Shown: positions 38,748-46,143 of the stretch, piece by piece
How the letters are laid out: every line of letters begins with the position of its first letter
Numbering within the stretch: the first letter of the stretch is position 1
Origin: Candidatus Binataceae bacterium
GTDB taxonomy: Bacteria > Desulfobacterota > Binatia > Binatales > Binataceae
NCBI GenBank assembly: GCA_035508495.1
Contig: DATJMX010000015.1
Span: 1 to 50,332, forward strand
DNA length: 50,332 nucleotides
Direction of reading: 5' to 3'
Translations under genes and position numbers: made by a program
Notes under the pieces: model-generated
What the model was told of the DNA's origin: nothing
The model's database searches: none
What the model saw: the letters and a program-made list of their open reading frames with translations, nothing else

Positions 38748-40304
38748 CTACGGGCGCATCGTGCGGGTGCGCGGGCCAAGTTGCGTTGGCACTATTTCGT
38801 AGGCCTGATGCACCCAGTCCACTAGCAGCGGGCGCGTGTCGCGCGGATCGATTATTTCCTCGATGCCGAATGCCTCGGCCGTGCGAAGCGGCGAGCGGAC
38901 GGCGTTGAACTTTTCTTCGAGCTCGCGGCGGAGCTTCTCAGGATCGGCGCTGGCCGCGAGATCGCGCTTGTAGGCAGCTTCAATCCCGCCTTCGATCGGC
39001 AACGAGCCCCAGTCAGCCGACGGCCACGCGTATCTGAAGTTCAACCCCGTTGTGATTCCATGACCTGCGCCCGCGACGCCGAACGCTTTGCGCACCATAA
39101 TCGCGACCCACGGCGTGATCGTCTGGAATACCGCGTAAAGCGCGCGCACGCCGTGACGAATCGTGCCTTGCATCTCGGCTTCGCGCCCGATGAGAAAGCC
39201 CGGCTGATCGACGAAATTCACCACCGGCAAATGGAACGTGTCGCACAGGTCAACGAACTTGACCATCTTGTCCGACGCCGCCGCATCCAGAGAGCCCGCG
39301 ATGAAGTAAGGATCGTTGGCCATCACGCCGACGGGATAACCATCGAGGCGCGCAAAGCCCGTGATTAGCGACGAGCCGAAGAACTGCCCCATCTCGAAAA
39401 ACGAATCGCGATCGACAATGAGCTCGACAACCTGGCGAGCGTCGTAACCCTGGCGCCGATTGCGCGGGATGATCGAGATCAGCTCTTCCTCGCGGCGATT
39501 CGGATCGTCGCTGGGCGAAGTGCGCGGCGGCAATTGCCACACGCTCTGCGGCAGATACGAAAGGAAGCGGCGGATCTGCGCGAACGCGTCCTCTTCGCTC
39601 TCGGCCTCGTTGTCCACGGCGCCGCTCTGATGCGCGTGAATCTCGGAACCGCCTAGCTCCTCCTTGGTGAGGTCTTCGCTGGTGCCCCATTTCACGACCG
39701 GAGGCCCCGCGACGAAGAGCTGGCTCGTGCCGCGCACCATCACCGAGAAATGCGAGGCTGCAACGCGCGCCGCGCCGATCCCCGCGACCGAGCCCATGCA
39801 TCCCGCGATCACGGGCACTTCCGCCATCAGTTTGACCAGCACGTCGAACGAGGGATTGGCGGGAACGTAGGTGTACTTCGACGTCTCGAAGGTCTTGACG
39901 CTGCCACCGCCGCCGGTACCATCAACCAGCCTGATGATCGGCATCCGCAATTCGAGCGCGATCAGCTCCGCATAGCCGCGCTTGTTTCCGACGTTGGCAT
40001 CGGCGGCGCCGCCGCGCACGGTGAAATCGTCGCCGCCGACTGCGACGCGGCGTCCGTTGATCCGCCCGACCCCGCCGACAAAATTTGCCGGAGAAAATGA
40101 AGCCAGCGTCTCGCCCTCGTATTTCGTTGATCCCGCGAGCGCGCCGTATTCGTGGAACGTGCCGGGATCGAGCAGCTTCTCAACGCGCTCGCGAACCGTG
40201 AGCTTGCCGCCGTCGTGCTGCCGCTTGATGTTGTCCGCGCCGCCCATGTTGCGCGCGAGTTCCTCGCGCCGGCGAATCTCTTCGACTTCTTTTTCCCACG
40301 ACAT
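38748..40304 (-). CDS. Acyl-CoA carboxylase carboxyltransferase subunit (PccB/MccB-like)
   Basis: From ATG 40304, 518 residues, the length of biotin-dependent carboxyltransferase beta subunits. The N-terminal half contains RQHDGGKLTVRERVEKLLDP, FTVRGGAADANVGNKRGYAE and RLVDGTGGGGSVKTFE; the C-terminal half contains FVDQPGFLIGREAEMQGTIR, the oxyanion region GVAGAGHGITTGLNFRYAWP, and IEEIIDPRDTRPLLVDW near the end. It transfers CO2 from carboxybiotin to an acyl-CoA. Position next to ccr suggests propionyl-CoA, which the pathway would release, but methylcrotonyl- or other acyl-CoA is possible. The biotin carboxylase partner is not in the window. Confidence 0.9.
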   Translation of the reverse strand: MSWEKEVEEIRRREELARNMGGADNIKRQHDGGKLTVRERVEKLLDPGTFHEYGALAGSTKYEGETLASFSPANFVGGVGRINGRRVAVGGDDFTVRGGAADANVGNKRGYAELIALELRMPIIRLVDGTGGGGSVKTFETSKYTYVPANPSFDVLVKLMAEVPVIAGCMGSVAGIGAARVAASHFSVMVRGTSQLFVAGPPVVKWGTSEDLTKEELGGSEIHAHQSGAVDNEAESEEDAFAQIRRFLSYLPQSVWQLPPRTSPSDDPNRREEELISIIPRNRRQGYDARQVVELIVDRDSFFEMGQFFGSSLITGFARLDGYPVGVMANDPYFIAGSLDAAASDKMVKFVDLCDTFHLPVVNFVDQPGFLIGREAEMQGTIRHGVRALYAVFQTITPWVAIMVRKAFGVAGAGHGITTGLNFRYAWPSADWGSLPIEGGIEAAYKRDLAASADPEKLRRELEEKFNAVRSPLRTAEAFGIEEIIDPRDTRPLLVDWVHQAYEIVPTQLGPRTRTMRP

Positions 40305-40424
40305 ACGTGCTCGACCTCGTTTCTCTAACAATCACGGTCGAAGAACCCGCTGCAAGAGGCGCCTTGCGATTGCTGCGCTACGCGACTGCATTCCGCATAC
40401 CTGTCCTTCCTGTTAGTTTTAATC

Positions 40425-41852
40425 GTGACTGAAATGAGCGCCGCACCAAGCAACCTCGTCCCCTTCGATCGGCCACGCACGGCCGCTCTCGCCACACCCA
40501 AGGCTCATCACGGAATTCTCACCGGATGGGGCCGCTATCCGAGCGGCGAGAGCGACATCTATCGGCCCGAGAAGCGCGCCGAGTTGCAGGCTGTCGTCGC
40601 ATCCAACTCGACGAGCTTGATCGCGCGCGGTGCAGGCCGCGCGTATGGCGACGCCGCACTTAACGATCAGAATCGCGTCGTCAATATCGAGCGGCTGAAC
40701 CGGATGCTCTCGTTCGAGGCGGCGACAGGAATGCTACGCGCCGAGGCGGGAGTCACGATCGCGGAAATCATCGACGTGTTCATGCCGCGCGGATTCTTCC
40801 CGCCCGTCACGCCGGGCACACGCTTCGTCACGCTCGGCGGATCGATCGCCGCAGACGTTCACGGCAAGAATCACCATCGCGCGTCGTCGCTCGCCGCTCA
40901 CGTCACGAGTTTCGATCTGATGCTCGCGTCGGGCGAGATCCGGCGATGCTCGCGCGAGGAAAATGCGAAGCTCTTCTGGGCGACTGTCGGCGGCATGGGA
41001 CTCACCGGCGTGATCCTCGGTGTCGAGCTGCGCCTGCAATCGATTCCGAGTGCGTGGATCGCGGGCGAGTTGATTCGCGCGCGCAATCTCGACGAGGCGC
41101 TCGAAGCGTTCGAGCGCACCGATACACAGTACGCATACTCGGTCGCGTGGATCGATTGTGCCGGCGGCCAGGGAACGCTCGGACGATGCACTCTGAATGT
41201 CGGTAACTTCGCGGATCCCGCGATGCTGCAGCGTCGCGCCGCGCAGGACCCTTATCGCACACCGGCGAAGTTGCCGCTCGCAGTTCCGTTCACGTTGCCG
41301 GGTTTTACCCTCAACTCGCTCACCGTCAAGGCGTTCAACGCCGGGATTTACGCGACGAGCAGGCCTTCGCAGCACAAGATTTTCGACTGGGAATGGTTCT
41401 TTTATCCGCTCGATTCGATCAGCAACTGGAATCGTATCTACGGCAAGCGCGGTTTCGTGCAGTATCAATGCGTATGGCCGCTGGCTGAGAGCCGCGCCGG
41501 GCTCGTCGAAGTGCTCGAGGCGATCAGCCGCAGCCGCCGCGCCTCGTTTCTCACCGTGCTCAAGAAATTCGGGGCGCAGGACGGAATGCTCTCCTTCCCG
41601 ATGCCGGGCTACACGCTGGCACTCGATTTTCCGGTCGCCGACGGCCTCCTGCAATTCCTCGACGAGCTCGACGAGATGGTGCTGAAGCGCGGCGGCAGGG
41701 TCTATCTCGCCAAGGACGCACGGATGCGCCCCGAGATCTTCCGCGCGATGTACCCGAATTTTGCTAACTGGCAGTCAATCAAGGCCACGGCGGATCCCGA
41801 GGGCCGCTTTTCGTCGAGCCTCTCGCGGCGACTGGGACTCGACCCCGACTAG
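40425..41852 (+). CDS. dprE1: DprE1-like FAD-dependent oxidoreductase
   Basis: 475 residues. The FAD-binding half contains LIARGAGRAYGDAALN, VTPGTRFVTLGGSIAADVHG and KNHHRASS, where KNHH is the hallmark of the DprE1 group. The C-terminal half has LSFPMPGYTLALDFPVADG and GGRVYLAKDARMRPE. With DprE2 the mycobacterial enzyme converts decaprenyl-phospho-ribose to the arabinose form for cell-wall arabinan. The residue matching Cys387, the benzothiazinone target, is Ala here (TLALDFP). The start may be GTG 40425 or ATG 40434. The SDR partner follows after 11 bases. Lipid carrier and product in this organism are unknown. Confidence 0.85.
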   Translation: MTEMSAAPSNLVPFDRPRTAALATPKAHHGILTGWGRYPSGESDIYRPEKRAELQAVVASNSTSLIARGAGRAYGDAALNDQNRVVNIERLNRMLSFEAATGMLRAEAGVTIAEIIDVFMPRGFFPPVTPGTRFVTLGGSIAADVHGKNHHRASSLAAHVTSFDLMLASGEIRRCSREENAKLFWATVGGMGLTGVILGVELRLQSIPSAWIAGELIRARNLDEALEAFERTDTQYAYSVAWIDCAGGQGTLGRCTLNVGNFADPAMLQRRAAQDPYRTPAKLPLAVPFTLPGFTLNSLTVKAFNAGIYATSRPSQHKIFDWEWFFYPLDSISNWNRIYGKRGFVQYQCVWPLAESRAGLVEVLEAISRSRRASFLTVLKKFGAQDGMLSFPMPGYTLALDFPVADGLLQFLDELDEMVLKRGGRVYLAKDARMRPEIFRAMYPNFANWQSIKATADPEGRFSSSLSRRLGLDPD

Positions 41853-41863
41853 AATGAATCACA

Positions 41864-42601
41864 ATGGCTAAAGTTCTGATTCTCGGCGCGACCAGCCCGA
41901 TCGCACGTGCGCTCGCGATACGATTCGCGGCCGACGGTGCGCAGCTCTATCTCGCCTCGCGCGATGCCAACGAAACGCAGCGCGTCGCCGATGATATTGC
42001 AGTGCGCGCGGGCGTCGAGACTTTTGCGGGCACGTTCGACGCGGCCGACGTCAGCTTGCACGAAGAGTTTCTGCGCGAGGCGGTCGCCAGGCTCGGCGGA
42101 CTCGACGGCGTCGTCGTATGCTTCGGCACGCTCGGCGACGAAGAGCAGGCGCAGATCGATCCGCGCGCGGCGCTCGCGACGATCAGCCAGAACTTCACCG
42201 GCGCCGTATCGCTGATGACGCTCGTCGCGCGCCATCTGGAAAACCAGGGCGAAGGCTTCATGATCGTCATCGGCTCTGTCGCCGGCGAGCGCGGCCGCGC
42301 GCGCAACTACGTCTATGGCTCGGCCAAGGGCGCCCTGCATCTTTTCGCGCAAGGCCTGCGCGGCCGTCTCGCCAACACGAACGTCCGCGTGATGACAGTG
42401 AAGCTCGGCACGGTTGACACGCGGATGACCTGGGGCCGCGAAGGCGCCCTGCTCTCCATCTCGCCCGACAAAGCCGCCGACCTAATTTACCGCGCCTATC
42501 GCAAACGATCCGAAGTAGTATTCGTCCCGTGGTTCTGGCGCCCAATCATGACCGCCCTGCGCCTCATCCCAGAGCGCCAATTCAAACGCGTCAGCTTCTA
42601 A
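41864..42601 (+). CDS. dprE2: DprE2-like short-chain dehydrogenase
   Basis: 245 residues. The Rossmann loop is ILGATSPIARALAIRFAADG (6-25), the catalytic Ser in VIGSVAGERGRA and the YxxxK in NYVYGSAKGALHLF. The sequence after YxxxK (GLRGRLANTNVRVMTVKLG, then TVDTRMTWG) closely follows the DprE2 pattern. The partner would reduce the 2-keto sugar intermediate made by DprE1 at the other face, completing epimerisation. The 11-base gap to the DprE1-like gene supports a common function. A generic SDR role remains possible. Confidence 0.82.
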   Translation: MAKVLILGATSPIARALAIRFAADGAQLYLASRDANETQRVADDIAVRAGVETFAGTFDAADVSLHEEFLREAVARLGGLDGVVVCFGTLGDEEQAQIDPRAALATISQNFTGAVSLMTLVARHLENQGEGFMIVIGSVAGERGRARNYVYGSAKGALHLFAQGLRGRLANTNVRVMTVKLGTVDTRMTWGREGALLSISPDKAADLIYRAYRKRSEVVFVPWFWRPIMTALRLIPERQFKRVSF

Positions 42602-42655
42602 CGAAGACAAACAAGGACGTAGTGATCAGTCGATGTGTTTGACATCTGATGGGTG

Positions 42656-42901
42656 ATGCATGATGCTCAGCCTGTGCGCACCACTCTTGATATCGATGAA
42701 GACGTTCTTCAGACGGCTAAGGAGCTGGCCGCGAGACGAGGCACCACAGCAGGACGAGTGATTTCCGATCTTGTGCGCAGCGCGCTGGCGCCGAGTGAAC
42801 GGAAGTCTCGCGTTCGCAACGGCGTTCCACTCCTGCCGATTCGGAAACACGGACCGCTGGTTACGTTAGAAACGGTTAACCGACTTCGCGACGAGGATTA
42901 G
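42656..42901 (+). CDS. vapB: VapB-type antitoxin
   Basis: 81 residues from ATG 42656 (GTG 42653 also possible). RTTLDIDEDVLQTAKELAAR is the ribbon-helix-helix DNA-binding part, continuing GTTAGRVISDLVRSAL. The C-terminal half (SRVRNGVPLLPIRKHGPLVT) would bind and block the toxin. The toxin gene starts eight bases later. RHH antitoxins normally repress their own operon; no obvious operator was resolved. Confidence 0.85.
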   Translation: MHDAQPVRTTLDIDEDVLQTAKELAARRGTTAGRVISDLVRSALAPSERKSRVRNGVPLLPIRKHGPLVTLETVNRLRDED

Positions 42902-42909
42902 CGTTCATT

Positions 42910-43347
42910 TTGATCGCACTCCTGGACGTCAATGTTCTCATCGCACTGTTCGATCCATCTCATCTGCATCACGATGCGGCGCATGCCTGGTTCGCACTGA
43001 ATCGCAAGCGTCGGTGGGCGACGTGCGCGATGACCGAGACCGCATTTATTCGGGTCTTGGCAAACCCCGCCTATCCTGGTGCGCGCACTACTCCCGAAGA
43101 TGCGGCCTCGCGTCTCAGAGCTTTCTGCACCGAGCGCCACCACGTTTTCTGGAGCGACTCGGTGAGCGTTCGCGAAGAAAAAACCTTCAGATGGCAGCAT
43201 ATCCGCGGTCATCGCCAATTAACTGATGTCTACTTGCTTGCCCTGTCAGTCGCCAATCGAGGCAGGCTCGCCACGTTTGACGCCGCGATTTCACTTCGAG
43301 CTATAAGCGGCGCGATGCCGGAGAACCTGCACCTCATCGCAGTCTGA
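42910..43347 (+). CDS. vapC: VapC-type PIN-domain ribonuclease toxin
   Basis: 145 residues from TTG 42910. The PIN active-site acids are all visible: Asp6 (IALLDVNVLIAL), Glu43 (MTETAFIRVL), Asp106 (LTDVYLLALS) and Asp124 (ATFDAAI). Toxins of this class cut tRNA or rRNA when the antitoxin is lost. The residue pattern HLHHDAAHAWF and TTPEDAASRLRAF is typical of the TA PIN subgroup. The weak TTG start fits lower toxin synthesis. The pair sits between the dprE pair and an amidohydrolase gene, probably an acquired module. Confidence 0.9.
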   Translation: MIALLDVNVLIALFDPSHLHHDAAHAWFALNRKRRWATCAMTETAFIRVLANPAYPGARTTPEDAASRLRAFCTERHHVFWSDSVSVREEKTFRWQHIRGHRQLTDVYLLALSVANRGRLATFDAAISLRAISGAMPENLHLIAV

Positions 43348-43437
43348 TACGTGGAACCGATCACGCTTGACGAATTGGCCGCGGGCGGACTACCGAACAG
43401 GTACGCGATCCCTTCTTGTGTCGGAGAAAGAAATACG

Positions 43438-44604
43438 ATGTCTTCCAATCACGACGAGATTCAGAGACTCACCTTTCCCGGTGCGGTCGATGCTGACGGG
43501 CATATTCTCGAGGATGCAACGCTTTGGCAGCGCTACATCGAGGACAAGTACAAGAGCGTCGCGCTCAGGATCGGCCTTGATGACAAGGGACTTGAGTTTC
43601 TCGAGATTGGTGGCAAGCCGTCGAAGATTTTCAGCGGTGGGCGGCTCGGCGGGCTCTCCGCGATGGGCACGACGCGCGGCGAGCAGTGGCAGAATCGGCC
43701 GACCTACGGCGGGATGGCGCCGTTCGGCGCGATGGACGCGAAGGAACGCCTGCAACGTATCAACCAGGAAGGCCTCGCCGCGGCATTCCTCTACCCGACT
43801 CTCTCGCTCCTTTATGAAACCGAGACTGAAGACGCCGACCTCGCACAGGCGTACACGCGTGCATACAACCGCTGGGTAGTAGATTTCTGCTCCGACAGCG
43901 GCGGTAAGCTGATTCCGATCGCGCATCTGTCGCTTGGTGATCCTGCGGCCGCTGCGCGCGAGCTCGAACGCGCGGTCAAGGACGGATGCAAAGGCGGATG
44001 GGTTTGTCAGTTCGTGATGACGCGCAAACCGCATGCGCATCCCGATCACGATATGCTGTTCGCCAAGGCGCAGGAGCTCGACGTGCCGCTCGGGATTCAT
44101 CCGTCGATCGAGCCCGTATGGGCACTGCCTGGCCGCTATGACTACAAGAAGTACATGCGCGGGCAGTATTACTTTCTAAGCATCACGGCGGCAGACGCGA
44201 TTCGTCACGCTTTCACGAGCTTCTTCCAATACGGTACATTCGAGAAGTTTCCCAAGCTGCGGCTTGTGCTGCTCGAAGCCGGCGCGGGGTGGATATCGTA
44301 CTGGCTCGATCGCCTCGATGCGGTCTACGGCACCTTCGTCGGCAATACCGTGCCGCTCAAGGAGAAGCCGAGCTTCTACTTCAATCGCCAAGTGTGGATC
44401 TCAGCCGATCCCGACGAGCGCGCACTGCCGGCGATGGTCGATCTGTGCGGCGCGGATCGATTCTTCTGGGCTTCGGATTTTCCTCATCCCGACCACGTCG
44501 GCAACTACATCGAGGAAGTCGAGGAACTGCATCACAAGCTGAAACCCGGCGATCGCGAAAAGGTGCTCGGCACCAACGTGATGAAGGTCTACAACTGCGC
44601 CTGA
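43438..44604 (+). CDS. Amidohydrolase family 2 (ACMSD/LigW-like)
   Basis: 388 residues from ATG 43438 (GGAGAAAG upstream). The N-terminal metal motif is VDADGHILED, i.e. D-x-D-x-H, where ACMSD-like enzymes normally have D-x-H-x-H, so one His ligand is replaced by Asp. Other ligands look normal: His in LGIHPSIEP and Asp in WASDFPHPDH near the C-terminus. Family members are metal-dependent decarboxylases or hydrolases of small aromatic or carboxylic compounds. The substrate is unknown. The frame open to 43351 overlaps no better start. The MmcQ-like gene follows eight bases later. Confidence 0.88.
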   Translation: MSSNHDEIQRLTFPGAVDADGHILEDATLWQRYIEDKYKSVALRIGLDDKGLEFLEIGGKPSKIFSGGRLGGLSAMGTTRGEQWQNRPTYGGMAPFGAMDAKERLQRINQEGLAAAFLYPTLSLLYETETEDADLAQAYTRAYNRWVVDFCSDSGGKLIPIAHLSLGDPAAAARELERAVKDGCKGGWVCQFVMTRKPHAHPDHDMLFAKAQELDVPLGIHPSIEPVWALPGRYDYKKYMRGQYYFLSITAADAIRHAFTSFFQYGTFEKFPKLRLVLLEAGAGWISYWLDRLDAVYGTFVGNTVPLKEKPSFYFNRQVWISADPDERALPAMVDLCGADRFFWASDFPHPDHVGNYIEEVEELHHKLKPGDREKVLGTNVMKVYNCA

Positions 44605-44611
44605 GCCGCTG

Positions 44612-44980
44612 ATGGCTGCGAAAAAACCCGCGCGAGATAGGCATACATCAAGCGTCGTTACGCTCCGTGAAATCGCGCTTTCGTTTCCGGGCGTCGCGGA
44701 AGGCGTCTCCTACGGCACCCTCGCTTTTCGCGTGCGCAAGAAACTCATCTGCCGCATGAAGGAAGATGGCGAGTCGCTCGCGATTCGGATGGAATTCGGC
44801 GAGCGCGAAATTTTGATGGAAGGCGAGCCGCGGATCTTTTACATCACTGAGCACTATCGCAACTATCCGATGGTGCTGGCGCATTTGAGCAGGCTGCATC
44901 CCGACGAGTTGCGGCGCATCTTCGCGAACGCGTGGCGAAGATTCGCTGGTGCTCGTTTAGTCGAACAACTGCCGCAATAG
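44612..44980 (+). CDS. MmcQ/YjbR family protein
   Basis: 122 residues. After a basic tail, TLREIALSFPGVAEGVSYGT, then LAFRVRKKLICRMKED, IRMEFGEREILMEGEPRIFY, and the C-terminal part LHPDELRRIFANAWRRFAG follow the MmcQ/YjbR (CyaY-like fold) family, which may bind DNA; the role is unknown. It directly follows the amidohydrolase gene and is probably cotranscribed. The next gene is on the other strand. Confidence 0.85.
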   Translation: MAAKKPARDRHTSSVVTLREIALSFPGVAEGVSYGTLAFRVRKKLICRMKEDGESLAIRMEFGEREILMEGEPRIFYITEHYRNYPMVLAHLSRLHPDELRRIFANAWRRFAGARLVEQLPQ

Positions 44981-45078
44981 CAATTCAAGGTCCGCTGACG
45001 TTCTGTAATCGACATTGCGCGAGTCGACACTGAGAGGCGCGGACGTTGGTGCGAAGTCGCCCTCACTCGCGAAGCCGC

Positions 45079-45111
45079 AAAAAGAAAAGGGCGGGACATT
45101 TGTCCCGCCCT
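45079..45111 (-). terminator. Intrinsic terminator of korA-korB
   Basis: Arms AGGGCGGGAC and GTCCCGCCCT (45088-45097, 45102-45111) with loop ATTT. Read on the minus strand the hairpin is followed by TTTTCTTTTTGC, a strong U-tract. It lies 27 bases after the korB stop. Confidence 0.9.
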
Positions 45112-45137
45112 GCTTTCATCGATCGTATATGGCCTGC

Positions 45138-46136
45138 TTAGTTCACGGACCAGGTGTCCCCGCTTTCGAGCAGCTTCTTCAGATCGCCGGGCCCTTGCTT
45201 GGCCTTGGCGTCTGCGAGCTGCTTGTTGACCGCCGCGTCGTAGGTCGGACGCGAGGTCGCGTAGAACACTCCTACCGGCGTGGGCAGCGGAGCTTCGAAG
45301 TTGCCGAGCATGAACGCGAGCGCGAGGTTGGTCTCGTCATGCACGACGATATCCTTTTCGGTCACGCCGTTGCCGAGCGTCACCACCTCGGGCCGCTGGC
45401 CGTTCATCTTCACACCCTTGTCGCGGTTCTTGCCAAAGATAAGCGGCTTGCCGTGCTCTAGCACCAGCTGATGCTCGGACTTGATTGCCTTGTCGGTCAC
45501 GTCGTTGAACGCGCCATCGTTGAAGATATTGCAATTCTGGAGAATCTCGACGAATGACGCGCCGCGATGCCCATGCGCGCGCTTCAGCATATCGCCAAGA
45601 TGCTTCTGCTCGACGTCAACGCTGCGTGCGACGAACGTCGCATGAGCACCGAGCGCGAGCGTAATTGGATTGAACGGGAAGTCCACCGATCCTGCCGGTG
45701 TCGACTTGGTGACCTTGCCGACTTCGGAGGTCGGCGAGTACTGGCCCTTGGTCAATCCATAGATGCGGTTGTTGAAGAGCAGCACCTTCAAATCGACGTT
45801 GCGGCGCAGCACGTGGATCAGATGATTGCCGCCGATTGACAGCCCGTCACCGTCGCCGGTGACGACCCATACGTCGAGTTCGGGGCGCGAAATCTTGAGC
45901 CCGGTTGCGAATGCCGGCGCACGGCCATGAATCGTATGGAAGCCGTACGTGTTCATGTAATACGGAAAACGGCTCGAACATCCGATGCCCGAGATAAACA
46001 CGACATTCTCCGGCGGCACGCCGAACTCCGGCATCACCTTTTGCACTGCGGCCAGGATCGCGTAGTCGCCGCATCCGGGGCACCAGCGTACTTCCTGGTC
46101 AGAGACGAAATCCTTACGAGTAAGCGCGGTAGCCAT
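45138..46136 (-). CDS. korB: 2-oxoacid:ferredoxin oxidoreductase beta subunit
   Basis: 332 residues. The N-terminal cluster ligands WCPGCGDYAIL and the later GIGCSSRFPYYMN fit the Fe-S site of KorB. The thiamine diphosphate motif is VVTGDGDGLSIGGNHLIHVL with the ensuing NNRIYGLTKGQYSPTS. With KorA it oxidatively decarboxylates a 2-oxoacid, most likely 2-oxoglutarate, to acyl-CoA and reduced ferredoxin in the cytoplasm, replacing or supplementing the NAD-linked dehydrogenase. The pair composition (gamma-alpha fusion plus beta) is the aerobic type KorAB known from actinobacteria and others. It follows korA after seven bases. Confidence 0.94.
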   Translation of the reverse strand: MATALTRKDFVSDQEVRWCPGCGDYAILAAVQKVMPEFGVPPENVVFISGIGCSSRFPYYMNTYGFHTIHGRAPAFATGLKISRPELDVWVVTGDGDGLSIGGNHLIHVLRRNVDLKVLLFNNRIYGLTKGQYSPTSEVGKVTKSTPAGSVDFPFNPITLALGAHATFVARSVDVEQKHLGDMLKRAHGHRGASFVEILQNCNIFNDGAFNDVTDKAIKSEHQLVLEHGKPLIFGKNRDKGVKMNGQRPEVVTLGNGVTEKDIVVHDETNLALAFMLGNFEAPLPTPVGVFYATSRPTYDAAVNKQLADAKAKQGPGDLKKLLESGDTWSVN

Positions 46137-46143
46137 TGCTCGA

